64,000 nt of DNA from Haberlea rhodopensis (taxonomy: Eukaryota > Streptophyta > Magnoliopsida > Lamiales > Gesneriaceae). Positions 1 to 11,151 of the stretch are shown one piece after another (position 1 is the stretch's first letter; every line of letters starts with the position of its first letter). The stretch lies in contig CAJQUN010000400.1 in assembly GCA_907163345.1 (NCBI GenBank), forward strand, positions 248,001-312,000, in the 5' to 3' direction. Under the pieces are notes generated by a model that ran no database searches, was not told where the DNA came from, and was given only the letters and a program-made list of their open reading frames with translations. The translations under genes were made by a program, and so were the position numbers.

Positions 1-640
1 GAATTCATACATCTACTATGAGCATGTGTTATTGTTCTTAATGCTTTTGAAGGATTGATTCCCTTTGAATGATATTTTATTATAATTGAGATCGAGAGAT
101 AAAATTATAATACGATATAATAATTCATGCCGTGTGTTAAAGATTGAGATCGAGAGATAAAATCACATACGAGTGATCGCTTTGGGTTGTTTAATCTAAA
201 GTTAGTGGTTTTCATAAAGCGCATTCAATATTAAATTGTTAATTAAGTGAACGAGAGTTACTTGTTGCAATTTGATGTTAGACTTAATATAGCTCGAGAG
301 AGTATATTGAATAAATTCGGAAAACCCGTCACCTTAGAGATGTATGGAGAGAAGAATTGTAAGAGTTGGGTTAGGTGAATCATAGTCTTGATAATTCTTT
401 CTTGTGGACTTTTCTCGTGATCGTCAATTATTTTGGTTGGATTATAGTAGATTAATTTAGTTTAGTTTAATTATTAATTAATTATCGTAGGTTAAATATA
501 GTCAAAAGAAATCTTATTTGGTACTTGCTTGTTAGTCCTTGTGGGTTCGACAATCCGTATTCTTCCTATCTATACTAAAACTTGACACCGTGCACTTGCG
601 CTTTAAATTCGCTAGACTGGAATTAATTGTTTAAAATAAA
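1..640 (+). repeat. 5' LTR remnant of Athila-1 (right part only)
   Basis: Position 1 matches the 3' LTR from about 8005 onward. Shared landmarks are the 'cccTTTGAATGAT' stretch, 'GAGATCGAGAGAT' twice, and 'TACTAAAACTTGACACCGT' near 575-590 against 8570-8590. The left part lies outside the window. The right edge is not clean: no tRNA-Asp type primer-binding site follows, and coding sequence for the pre-RT region starts near 720. The terminus and the PBS, gag and protease were therefore lost in one deletion. Confidence 0.75.
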
Positions 641-719
641 AGCGATCAAACAATAGATTGTTGCTCAGATGTGAGCTAACCCTCCTTACATTAGACGTCA
701 AAGCAATAATTTAGGAGAG

Positions 720-2536
720 TTGGGGACATCAAGCCACAAAAATCTTCCATTGAAGAACCACCCACTCTTGAACTCAAGACCCTACCAACTCACCTCAAGT
801 ATGTTTATTTGGGTAATAATAATTCTCTACCAGTAATTGTGTCTTCATCTCTGACAGGTATTGACGAGGAGAAGCTCCTTAGGATTTTGAGGGAGCACAA
901 GCAAGCCTTTGCATGGAAACTGGCAGACATATAAGGAATAAGCCAATCGATGTGCATGCATAAATTTTTGATGGAAGACACTTACAAGCCGTTGGTTCAA
1001 CCACAATGCCGTTTGAATCCAAAGATGCAAGAAGTAGTCAAGGCGGAAGTGATTAAGCTACTCGACACAAGTATTATCTATCCTATCTCATATAGTGCAT
1101 GGGTATGTCCGGTGCAATGTGTACCAAAGAAAGAAGGTATGACTGTTATTACCAATGAAAATAATTAATTAATACCTACTAGAACAGTCACTGGTTGGAG
1201 AGTCTGTATTGACTACAGAAAACTTAATGAAGCTACACGTAAGGATCACTTCCCCCTTCCCTTCATTGATCAAATGATAGAGAGGCTAGCTGGGTATGAT
1301 TATTATTGCTTCCTAGATGGTTATTCGGGATATAATTCAGATAGCAATTGCACCTAAGGACCAAGAGAAGACCACCTTCACTTGTCCTTATGGTACATTT
1401 GCATTTAGGAGAATGCCATTTGGGTTATGTAATGCACCTGCTACGTTTCAAAGATGCATGATGTCAATATTCCGTGATATGGTCGAAATGTTTTTAGAAG
1501 TGTTCATGGATGATTTTTCTGTGTTTGGAAATTCATTTGATGCATGTCTGCATAATCTTGATCTCGTGTTGATAGGTGTGAGGAGAACAACTTAGTATTA
1601 AACTGGGAGAAGTGTCACTTCATGGTACAAAAAGGTATAGTCTTGGGCCATAAAATATCCCAAAAGAGTATTGAAGTGGATCGAGCAAAGGTACAAGTGA
1701 TACAAGAACTACCTCCACCAGTATCAGTGAAGGGAATTCGCAGTTTACTAGGCCACGCTGGGTTCTATAGATGATTTATAAAGGACTTTTCTAAAATTTC
1801 AAAACCCTTATCTCATTTGTTGACTAAAGAAGCATCATTTGATTTAATGCTGATTGTTTGCAGGCATTTGAGACACTAAAAGAGATTGGTAACAACACTT
1901 ATTTTGATAACACCTGACTGAGATCTGCCATTTGAGTTGATGTGTGATGCTAGTGACACAGCAGTCGGAGCAGTATTGGGACAAAGAAGGAATAAGGTAT
2001 TTCATACTTATGCTAGTAGAACTTTAAATGAGGCACAACAAAACTATGCCACCACTGAGAAAGAACTTCTAGCAATAGTATTTGCTTTTGATAAGTTTCA
2101 CTCTTATCTTTGTCTATCAAAAGTAATTTTGTACACTGATCACTCGGCACTTAAATATCTTCTTGCTAAAAAAGACGCTAAACCACGTCTAATGTGATGG
2201 ATTCTCTTATTGCAAGAATTTGACTTAGAAATTAAGGATAAGAGGGGTGTAGAGAACGTAGTGGCGGATCATTTATCTAGGATTGATAATGAGATTGAGA
2301 AACATGATAATGAAGTGGAAGAAATCAACAAAAAATTTCCCGATGAACAGATTTTTCAAGTTCTTGCACTACCGTGGTATGCCGATTTTGCAAATTATTT
2401 GGTTAGCGGTATCCTCCCAGAAATGACCTTTTATCAAAAGAATGAATTCTTATCTGATGTTAAACACTACATGTGGGAGGAACCATTGTTGTTCAAGGTT
2501 TGTGCAGACAACATGATTAGGAGGTGTGTTCCATAG
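720..2536 (+). pseudogene. Athila-1 reverse transcriptase and RNase H, broken
   Basis: This encoded the polymerase and RNase H that copy element RNA into DNA. The pre-RT stretch (EEPPTLELKTLP) begins near 740. RT motifs follow: VCIDYRKLNEATR near 1200-1235, MPFGLCNAPATF near 1414-1449, and the catalytic FMDDFSVFG near 1504-1530. RNase H has CDASDTAVGAVLG from 1943, TTEKELLAIVFAF near 2053 and YTDHSALKYL near 2134. Visible lesions are an in-frame stop near 932, a stop at 1166-1168, frame changes around 1310 and 1590, a stop where an arginine is expected near 1770, a stop at 2195-2197 and a stop at 2534-2536. The catalytic DD of RT is intact, but no long reading frame survives. Confidence 0.85.
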
Positions 2537-2542
2537 GAGGAG

Positions 2543-3651
2543 ATGTCATCTATTATGAGCCATTGTCATGATCGCGAGGTAGGGGGACACATGGGTCCAA
2601 CCAAAACTACTACAAAGGTAATGGAATATGGTTTTATTGGACTACATTATTTACGGATGCATACAGGTACGTTTCAGCTTGCGATAGATGTCAAAGAACT
2701 GGTAACATTTCTAGGAGACAGGAGATGCCTTTGAACAACATTCTTGAATGTGAATTGTTCGATGTTTGGGGCATAGACTTTATGGGATCATTTCCAGTTT
2801 CATGTTCAAACTACTATATACTAGTTGCGGTCGATTATGTGTCAAAATGGGTTGATGCTGCAGCTTCTCGCACTAAAGATGCTAGAGTGGTGGTGCAGTT
2901 TTTGAAAAAAAATATTTTTACTAGATTTGGCACCCCTCGAGCAATCATTAGTGACGGTGGGTCACATTTTTGCAACACACTTTTTGACAAACTCTTAAGA
3001 AAATATGGAGTCACCCACAACGTTGCAACATCTTACCATCCACAAAGTTGTGGGCAAGTGGAAGTGTCGAATAGGGACGTGAAACGCATTTTAGAAAAAA
3101 CTGTCAATACGTCTCGAAAGGACTGGTCCTTAAGGTTAGATAATGTTTTATGGGCATATAGAACTGCATATAAAACACCTATTGGCACCACACCATACAA
3201 GTTGGTTTTTGGAAAAGCATGTCATCTTCCGGTTGAACTGGAGCACAAAGCATATTGGGCAATAAAGAATTTAAACTTAGACTTAACTGATGTAGGTGAT
3301 CACTGTCTCCTCCAAGTGAACGACATGGAAGAGTTTCGGAACCAAGCATAGGAGAATTCCAAGATCTACAAAGAAAAGACAAAAAAATGGCATGACGCAA
3401 GGATCAGTCAACGTGATTTCAAGGAAGAAGATGTGGTGTTATTGTTTAACTCCAAATTACAGCTGTTTCCAGGCAAGCATAAATCTCGTTGGTCCGGACC
3501 ATTCTGCATTTCCAAGGTGTTTCCCTCGGGGGCAATCGAGCTCTATGATCCAACCAAGAGAACATTCACAGTGAATGCACAACGATTGAAGCACTACCAC
3601 GGGGATGATTTCAGTATACCGCAGTGCACCACTGTCCATTTTGTTGAATGA
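2543..3651 (+). pseudogene. Athila-1 integrase, nearly full length, with stops
   Basis: Integrase inserts the cDNA into the genome. The N-terminal zinc-binding region (2543-2724) is scrambled. The core (2725-3351) is well preserved: WGIDFMG supplies the first acidic residue, ISDGGSHF the second, and YHPQSCGQVEVSNR the glutamate. A single TAG at 3349-3351 cuts the frame, and the same frame then continues to 3651 with the C-terminal words ENSKIYKEKTKKWHD and GKHKSRWSGPF, as in other Athila integrases. There is no chromodomain. The preservation contrasts with the RT upstream. Confidence 0.85.
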
Positions 3652-4605
3652 AGTGACAAACGCAAGAAGTCCAGCTTGGGACTATAAATCAAGAACTATT
3701 TTTTTCTTCTTTATCCTTCGTTTTTGAATTTAGTAGGTAGTTTCATGATGTTGGTTTGGCTGTTGACTCTTTAAATTGTCTTCTTTGTAGGAAATTGCTT
3801 GCCAAAAGAAGATGAGACTCTAAAAAAAAAAAAAAAATTAACTGGAGCCAGGCGATCGATCTCTTTCTTTTAGGCGATCGGTCGTCTCGCAAAGAAAAAT
3901 CGCCCAAAAGCTACTGGAGTCGGCGATCGATCACTTCATATAAGCGATCGATTCCCTCAAACAGAAAATATTTTTTGAAAGGCTACTGAACATAGGCGAT
4001 CGATCGCCTGTCGTGATTTTTTGTTTTTTAAAACACTCGATTCTCACACTCTACACACACTCATCAGATTTTAACTTCCCAAATCCCTAATTCCCTCTTC
4101 CACAAAGCCCTAAATCCCCAAATTTCTTCCAAATCTCCCCTCAAATATTCATACACGAGTTATTTCATCTCCTTTCTATTACAATTACCTAAGTTTGTTC
4201 CAAATGTTTCTAGAGGTTCCAAGTGAGGGGTGAGCATTCCAAACACCAAGTTTAGAGTAATCCAAGCCAAGGACCACTCATAATCAAAGTTCGAAATCTT
4301 GAGGTACATTGGCTAGAATTTCATGGTAATGCTCAATTTCTGAATTTTTTGGATAGTTGGACAAGATTCAAGTTTTATGGATTGTGGTGCAAAGGTTGTA
4401 GTATTTAATAAGATTGGGGGAGCTTGATATTGTTGATTTTGTTGGCATTGATTTAATCTAGTTGACTCTTGATATTGTTGTGGGAAAAGGTTGAGATTGT
4501 TGATTTTGTTGGGCTTGATGGTGCAAGTGAATTATTGAAAGTGGTGTGGGGAAAAATTTGACACTGTTGGAGGTTGTTGAGAAGTTGCTTGATATTTTCC
4601 ATCTC
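3652..4605 (+). other. noncoding spacer between integrase and ORF2 of Athila-1
   Basis: No reading frame is convincing here. It begins with a leader-like stretch (AGTCCAGCTTGGGAC near 3670) that weakly resembles the GGGAGGCAACC leader of Athila-2 and Athila-3. It also holds a run of 16 adenines near 3822-3837, a palindrome array at 3851-4009, and a CT-rich segment at 4040-4150 that looks like a 5' untranslated leader for ORF2. Confidence 0.6.
3851..4009. repeat. GCGATCGATCG palindrome array 1 (inside Athila-1, not in an LTR)
   Basis: GGCGATCG-type sites start at 3851, 3873, 3922, 3943 and 3995. The first four form pairs spaced 22 and 21 bp. The flanks carry the word ACTGGAG or CTACTGGA just left of the pairs. 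The surroundings are AT-rich, so these CpG-dense sites stand out. This is the only one of the ten arrays that lies in internal DNA rather than in an LTR. Confidence 0.85.
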
Positions 4606-5796
4606 ATGACACCGAAAAAGAAGCCAAGAGGAGGGGCGTCATCTTCATCATCCACCCCTATTTACGACAACACCCGCTTTGCTAACCAAGCGGCATCAGA
4701 ATTCTATGAAAATGGCATGCTAGGCCTATGGTAAGGGAGAGGGGAATGTAATTGGACACGCCAGATTCGGTCATCCTTCGAGAGGCGGAATGCCGTGGTT
4801 GGTTGTACTTTGTGAAACCCCCATGCCATGCAGTCATCCTCATCGTCAAGGAATTTTACGCCAACTTTAAGGTCTCAGTGAACGGAGCGTATCTAACCAT
4901 TCGGCGGAAGAAGTTTCTTTCTGATAGCGAACTAATCAATCGCATATATGAGATGCCGAATATTGAAGACGATGAGTACTCTGCTTATGTGCAACACAAC
5001 CTTGACTACACTGAAGTCATTGAAACCTTATGTGGGGAAGGGGTGGAATGGATTCTGAATTCTGATGGGAAGATCAAACATTTCAAGAAGACTCAGATGA
5101 AACCAGAGGCAGACATCTGGCTTACATTTATTTCTCATCGAGTCCTTCCATCTACTCACACTGCTGTGGTTACAAAAGAGAGAGCGGTGTTGGTTTTCGC
5201 ATTATGACGCGCCGATTTGTTAATATTGGGACCATCATCTCCTCTATGAAATTAGCGGTGGAAGGCTCCACCACGATTGGTCTACCATTTCCTTCTTTAG
5301 TCATCGAGCTGTGCCGCCAGGAACAGGTACCTTGGGAGTCTCATGAGGATACAAGTGTGCCATTCATTCCTCTTCGCCTTCCTCGACCGCCGCCGGAGCA
5401 CAAGTCAGAACCAGGGCCATCACAAGCGGCCGAGCAGCCCGAGTCATGGAGCTAACCTGTTGCACGTCGCTATTCTACAATAGCTAACCCAACCGCCAAT
5501 GTTCAAAGATTCCAATCTCTTGAGGAGGAGTTGATGGCTATGAATTTTCGACAGCGATTGATGCAGGGCGAGCATAGACGACTTCGGCGAAACCAAGAGG
5601 AGATTTTACAAAACAGGAGGGCATGCGTGTAGAAATGAGAGAATTCCTACGGTTCTCCTACGACTGGCATACAGTTGCAGCTCAAGCTCACACCAACTTG
5701 GTCTTCCCCACGCCACCCACTCTCCAGCCATACCCACCACCCACCGACGATGATGACAATGGCGATGCTGATGCGGATGAGGGTGACGACCACTGA
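4606..5796 (+). pseudogene. Athila-1 ORF2, 'putative plant transposon protein' family
   Basis: This is the extra ORF that many Athila elements carry downstream of integrase; its biochemical role is not established. The likely start is ATG 4606 (MTPKKKPRGG). The diagnostic pattern is clear: VKEFYANFK, LINRIYEMP, ETLCGEGVEWI, PEADIWLTFISHRVLPSTH, KERAVLVFA, then VNIGTIISSM and GLPFPSLVIELC. Frameshifts lie near 4735-4751 and near 5200. A TAA stop at 5453-5455 is followed by more coding (an acidic, arginine-rich coiled stretch), and a further frame change lies near 5630. The C-terminus is proline- and aspartate-rich and ends at TGA 5794-5796. The family assignment is secure from the pattern; the joined protein is not functional. 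Confidence 0.8.
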
Positions 5797-7153
5797 CGGT
5801 TGTCACCACAGGTATTATGTTGTCCTATTGTTTATTTATGTTCACTACATTGAGGACAATGTAGTACTTAAGTTTGGGGGAGTAGTTGTTGAACATTGAT
5901 TTGATATTGTTGGAGATGTGAATTGTTTTTGAGTGTTTGAGGTGTGAATTGTGTTGGTACTGAGTTCTAGTATGTTTGATTGTGCGTCTGATAACATGTC
6001 TACTGCTGCGGAATCTATGATTAGCTTAGTATTGTCCAATGAAGAGCATGAAAATTTTGCACTGGTGTAATTGGATTAAATTAGTGACTCAATGCCATGA
6101 TGATATTAGTTTTACTCTACTTATGACTTGAATCTTGATAAACATGTTGTGAATATTTTGAGTTGAGTTGACATGTTGAAAATGAGGAATAATCTGAACA
6201 CATTGAGTCATAAACTTGTTGATTACATTTAAAGTAGTAACGATATGTGTGAACTTGATGACATGTCTTGAGCATCTTAGAGTAAGCATATAACCTATTT
6301 GATGATGGTACTTTGAGGCAAAAATTTTATAATTATGAAGTAGACTTGGACATGATTTAGGCGATATTTGGAACGTTTGAGCCTTTCAAGCCTACCTTGT
6401 CTACATTTATCCCTAGTGTCCAACTTTGAGCTTGATTGAATAAGAATGGAAATTAGCAACCATTCGACTTTTGTTGATAAACTCATTATACCTACCTTGT
6501 TTAGCTTAAAAAATGAAAAATTTTATCTTCACCCCAAGGGAGTATAACGAATCTCATTAGATGAACATAAATGGCTATATTTGATGAGCTTATTGTGAAA
6601 AGAATTTATGAATGAGAAAAAGAAAAGGATAGAGAAAGCCTTGAAAAAAAAAACAAAAAGTGATTAAATAAGACCCAAAGCGAGCAAGGCTAAAAGAAAA
6701 GGAAGAGAAATCCGATATGTCTACATAAAAATGAACTTTACATGATATACTCTCTTATTTGTGCTTATCCTATCTTTTCTTTGTAACCGACACCAAAAGG
6801 CCTAACATTATAAGCTTTAAAAGTCCTTTTGATCCATGTTTAGGAATTGATTACATTAGTGGAGAAGTGCTTGAAAACAAGGCATATGAGATACTTGATG
6901 ATAATCTTGATTGTTATTGATTAACACTGTTTTGATCTATGATGATTGTATGAAACTTGGGATTGACAACAACACACACACACATTCCGAATTTAAAGAG
7001 AAAACACTTCGTGCCCAACGATTTGAGGGATTCTTTGTTGTGGTATGAATAAAAGTTCTAGGATAAACATATCAGCACGAGATAATCCATGTCACTTATC
7101 TGTTGTAAATTCACTATTTTTTAATTCTATTTTGCTCGAGGACGATCAAGAGT
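5797..7153 (+). other. long 3' noncoding region of Athila-1
   Basis: About 1.36 kb has no credible coding. It starts with a hairpin and a polypurine-like tract (5844-5883). The word TTTGAGCCTTTCAAGCCTACC near 6378-6398 recurs in the corresponding region of Athila-2 in opposite orientation (13470-13500 area). A (CA)n run lies near 6970-6982. The short open frames here are chance. Confidence 0.7.
5844..5883 (+). promoter_or_regulatory. conserved hairpin followed by internal polypurine-like tract (Athila-1)
   Basis: Nine-base perfect arms (5844-5852 and 5857-5865) flank a four-base loop in TACATTGAGGACAATGTA. Three bases later comes TAAGTTTGGGGGAGT (5869-5883), nearly the same as the terminal polypurine tract at 7154-7168. 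The same pair of elements occurs in Athila-2 (13889-13928) and Athila-3 (27552-27587). Confidence 0.75.
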
Positions 7154-7168
7154 TAAGTTTGGGGGAGT
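7154..7168 (+). other. polypurine tract of Athila-1
   Basis: TAAGTTTGGGGGAGT directly precedes the LTR start TGATGTCA. This is the plus-strand priming site. Confidence 0.85.
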
Positions 7169-8607
7169 TGATGTCATTTTTACACTTATATTTGCATATA
7201 TTTCTTGCGATTTTTATAGTGATTCTTGGAAGATTTTATGCTTTTGGTTGTATTTTGTTATATTTCCAGGAATCCGGTAGAAGTGCAAGAAATGCTTGAA
7301 AAAGCCCATTTTATGAACTGGAAGGTGAAAATGGAACAAGACAAGTCAAGCCATTGGAAAAGAAGTGAAAAAGCTCAATTTGATGATGAAAGAAGAAGGC
7401 GATCGATCGCATGCACCAAGAGATCGATCGCTTGAAGCCAGAAAGGTGACGAAAATTTGAAGCAAGAGGCGATCGATGCCTATAGGAAGTGATCAATTGC
7501 ACTAGGACAGAATACATATGCGATCAATCAGCATATCACTAGAGAACGATCGCCTAAGAAAAAAAAAGTTGAAGGCGATCGATCGCCACACACGAAGCGA
7601 TCGATCGCACATAGAGTCCTAAACGACAAAAAATCCTTATTTAAATTTTGGGCTATATTTGGTACCAGATTTTGTTGGGCTAGTACAAGGGAGTATAAAA
7701 GGTAGTTTTGAGGTCAAAAATAGGGTTCTTCTCACCTCGTAATAGCATCCTACCAATGGGAGAGCCATCACCTTCAAGAGGATTCAAAGCAACGCAGCTA
7801 GAGACGAGAACATCTCAACATTGAGTGTTTATACGTATTTCTGAACTTTTGTTTTTCTGATTTTCAATGTTTATAATGTTGTTTGATGTTATAAAATATT
7901 GTTTTTTTCGTTAATATGCTAGGCTAAGTTTGTTATCGAGACAAGGGGATGTTGTGTATGAACCCACAGTTTTAATTCTGGTTTTTGATTGAGTTGTTGT
8001 TATTTTTGAGTTTGTGTTACGCTTTTAATGCTTTTAAGGGATTAGCTACCCTTTGAATGATGTTAATTTACAATTGAGATCGAGAGATGATATTGTAGTA
8101 CGGAACCAATAACGTAAACCGTGGATTTCAGACCGAGGTCGAGAGATGACATCAAATACACGTGTGATAGCTATAGATATCTAGTAATCAAAAGCTAAGG
8201 GTTTTCATAGAACATATGCAACATTGAATTGTTAAATAAGTGAACGAGAGTTACTTACTGCAATTCGGTGTTAGTTTTAATATAGTTCGAGAGAGTGTAT
8301 TAGATATAACCGAAAAACTTGTCACCTTCGATGCATTAAGTTTAATTGGAACTAGTAGATGAATTGTGGGGAATTACTCAAATGAACCGAGGTCTCGATA
8401 TTTATTTCTACTATTTACTATCTTAATTCTTTGTGGTGTGGTTGATTCTTGGAGTTGAGTAAATTAGTTAATCTTTCAAAATAATTTCGTAGGTTAAATA
8501 TAGAACGCTAGTTAAATTTGGTAATTATTACTAGTCCCTGTGGGTACGACAATCCTTACTTTTAGATCATTATACTAAAACTTGACACCGTACACTTGTG
8601 GTACACA
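7169..8607 (+). repeat. 3' LTR of Athila-1 (about 1.44 kb)
   Basis: It starts TGATGTCATTTTTACAC after the polypurine tract. The start TGAT(A/G) and the end CACTTGTGGTACACA resemble the other Athila LTRs here. The right boundary is less sure, because an imperfect copy of an inner stretch (8488-8521) follows at 8606-8640. It carries palindrome array 2 and a pair of GAGATCGAGAGAT-like words shared with the 5' LTR remnant. Confidence 0.75.
7398..7609. repeat. GCGATCGATCG palindrome array 2 (Athila-1 LTR)
   Basis: Core GATCGATCG-like sites start near 7401, 7422, 7471, 7491, 7522, 7549, 7577 and 7599. Pair spacings are 21, 20, about 27 and 22 bp. Several sites carry CpG-to-TpG or CpA changes (GATCAATTG, GATCAATCA), as expected for methylated DNA. 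Confidence 0.85.
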
Positions 8608-8649
8608 ATTTCGTAGGTTAAATACACATCGCTAACCTAATAGCGGCAC

Positions 8650-9540
8650 ATCAATATTCATCGCCCAACGGCGGTACACAATACTCCTCGCCCAATGGCA
8701 GTACACAATAAGTCGCTCCGTATACAGCAACACAATCCATCACTTCATATATAGTGGCATAACATCATCACTACGTATATAGCGGCATAAGTCCTCGCTA
8801 CGTATACAACGGCATAACATCATCGCTATGTATACAAGTGGCATAATATCGTTGCTACGTATACAGCGGCATAATATCATCGCTACATATACAGCGGCAT
8901 AATCCATCACTTCGTATACAATGACATAATCCATCGCTACGTATACAACAACATAATCCATATCTCTCGCTTCGACATATCAACGGCATGTTCCTCACTT
9001 TGATATGATAGCGGTAAGTATTCTATATATCAGCGGCTCAATAATATCCCTCGCTTTGAATTATCGACGGCTTCATGGATATCCCTCGCTTTGACATATC
9101 AGTGTCCCATGCTACAATATGACAACGACAAATATCCTGATTCATCGCTCGATAAAACAGTGGCAAATATTCTGTACATCAATGGCTCAATAATATCCCT
9201 CCCTTCGACATATTAGTGTCCCATGCTACGATATGACAGAGGCAAATATTCTGATCCATCGTTGCTCAATATACTAGTATCCTCACAAGGATCTCAAAAT
9301 ACTCAAATCAACACAACATCTCACAATCTCTACTACGTCATATCAGCGGCTCAATAATATCCATTGCTTTGAATTATCGGCGGCTCAATGATATCCCTCG
9401 CTTCGACATACTAACGACTCACGCTACAATATGACAGCGGCAAATATCCTGATCCAACTCCCGATAACACAACGGCAAATACTCTGATCCATCGCTATTC
9501 GATATAACCGTAGCATCACATAATCGCAATATATATTCGT
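8650..9540. repeat. minisatellite, 27-28 bp unit, decaying rightward
   Basis: The clearest copies lie at 8735-8962, with unit CGCTACGTATACAGCGGCAT plus AATATCAT or AATCCAT. From 8990 to 9540 the unit degenerates to forms such as CGCTTTGACATATCAGCGGC. Related 29-30 bp units (CACGCTCAACAGCGGCATCA) occur at 10808-10975 in the neighbouring LTR, and weakly at 19155-19240. Confidence 0.8.
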
Positions 9541-10187
9541 ACGCACAATGACAATGTAAAGTATTCATGCATCACGATAACAATTCGATGGCAATGCATA
9601 TGTATAATCATATATACCTGCATCTTACCCGATTATCGCATCATATGTTGTCACATTACAACAGTACCGTACTGATCATCGTTCCTATCATTAGACATCA
9701 CATCTCATTCCTCATTTTCTGATTCTTCCTACATAAATCAGATTCCTCAGCACCGTATATAAACACATAACAGGTGCACAATCGCATTGCAAATCATTTT
9801 TCATTAGTAACTACATCAAGTTACTATTACTATTGAATTCTATCGACATAGTATGTCATTCATTGATCATTTAACAATACAATATCGCTACCACAAAATC
9901 AAATTAATGACATACTAATGATTAAGTTACCAGCTATTGCACTTTTCAAACCAAACCACTTTTGGTACGTATGTTCATAGGCATCACCAGTTTACATTCC
10001 TCGTATTCCATATGGTCCTGCAACTACCATGGTTAGCAATAACGCAAATTTTCATTCATGATCTCATATCATATTATGCACATAAGCGTAAAAGTCATGT
10101 CATATTGACACAAAACCGCAAGCATGCGTAAACTATGTGATATTTATGTCAATCACACAACCTAAGCCCTTGACAGCCCAAAGAGCA

Positions 10188-10210
10188 AACCACAGCTTTA
10201 ATACAACTAA
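10188..10210 (-). other. degenerate primer-binding site next to chromovirus LTR
   Basis: On the minus strand the LTR end CCTTACA is followed by TTAGTTGTATTAAAGCTGTGG. The intact Tekay element at 54129-54148 has TTAGTGGTATCAGAGCAGTGG in the same place, so this is a decayed initiator-Met type site. Confidence 0.5.
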
Positions 10211-11151
10211 TGTAAGGACCCCACACCCTAATCTCATCATTAGTGCATTTATCATCTATATTAGTGCATACATTCATATGATTAGGGAATTCACATTACA
10301 TGCTTCAATAATATTGGCATGACGTCTATAAAAGTTTCGACATAAATCCTCTTGACATTCTGATTCCCAACACAACTCAACTAGCATAAATATACACTTC
10401 ACAATGCACTAACATGTTATCAATTCATTATGCAACTTCCCTTAATTAAATTATACGCAACACATAAATGAAAAGAGAAATCTCACGACCTTTATACAAA
10501 CCATATACGCATATCAATTACTACTCACAGACGAGCATTGAATACAATTGGTAATTTACAGAATACGATGCTGTAATTTAAATAAATACTCCCTGAGTAT
10601 TCCACAACCATAAGAGATCTGTCACGCTGTTCTTGTTTTCATAATGTCAAAAATCATCAATTCCAAAGTCATATAAATCATCACCATGATGATTACTATA
10701 CACATACTCAATATCGGCAGTTCGATAACCAACAATAACAAATTCAGTATAACCATGATTTACTGAAATCAAATAAATCTTAGTTATCAATCAATTAGTC
10801 TTAACTCATAATATAACCTCGCACGCTCAACAACGGCGGCATCACAATCCATCGCACGCTCAACGACAGCATCACAATCCATTGCACGCTCAACAACGGC
10901 ATCACAATCCATCGAACGCTCAACAGCGGCATCACAATCCTTTGCACGCTCAAAAGCGGCATCACAATAATTCATAGCATCATTCTTTGGTGCTTTCAAT
11001 ACTTGTCAATAGATTACTCAAGAATTGGTCCATTAATATGACATCAATACTTGTACGTCCCTACATACTAATTCAAACATACAAGAATATATCATTCATT
11101 GCACATAACAATAAATCATTTACCTATGCTCATATGTAACACGTACCTTGG
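10211..11151 (-). repeat. chromovirus LTR (LTR-A), cut by Athila-2
   Basis: The low end TGTAAGGACCCCA matches the LTR at 18367 (TGTAAGGACCCCA). Similarity continues through CACTAACATGT, ACACATAAATGAAAAGAGAAA and the CACGCTCAACAGCGGC repeats. It stops at CGTACCTT near 11149, where Athila-2 begins. The other part of this LTR is not seen in the window. Confidence 0.75.
10808..10975. repeat. tandem repeat in LTR-A, about 30 bp unit
   Basis: About five to six head-to-tail copies of a unit containing GCACGCTCAACAACGGCATC followed by ACAATCCATC. It resembles the 27-28 bp array at 8650-8962. Confidence 0.85.

Larger units (their letters stand above)
1..8607 (+). mobile_element. Athila-1: decayed Athila-type Ty3/gypsy retrotransposon
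   Basis: The order is LTR remnant, RT, RNase H, integrase, plant-transposon ORF2, long noncoding stretch, polypurine tract and 3' LTR, the Athila layout. Integrase words such as RILEKTV, YRTAYKTPIG and KACHLPVELEHKAYWA are those of Athila pol. The 5' LTR starts left of the window. Gag, protease and the primer-binding site are missing: RT-upstream coding sequence begins within about 100 bases of the LTR remnant, so an internal deletion has occurred. Several stops and frameshifts show that it is dead. The 3' end at 8607 is inferred by analogy with the related LTR at 44341-45752. Confidence 0.85.
8608..10210 (-). other. noncoding, repeat-rich leader of a degraded chromovirus
   Basis: No coding is seen. 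8650-9540 is a decaying tandem array. 9540-10187 is AT-rich with no recognisable gene. It adjoins a degenerate primer-binding site (10188-10210) next to a minus-strand LTR, so the natural reading is the leader of that chromovirus, later truncated by Athila-1. This assignment is inference. Confidence 0.45.

Noticed and set aside
8740..8961. 73-codon minus-strand frame with YVAMDYV-like repeats
   Set aside because: It is the 27-28 bp minisatellite read as protein.
10787..10999. 70-codon minus-strand frame with VERAMDCDA repeats
   Set aside because: Product of the 30 bp tandem repeat in LTR-A, which keeps frame because the unit is a multiple of three.
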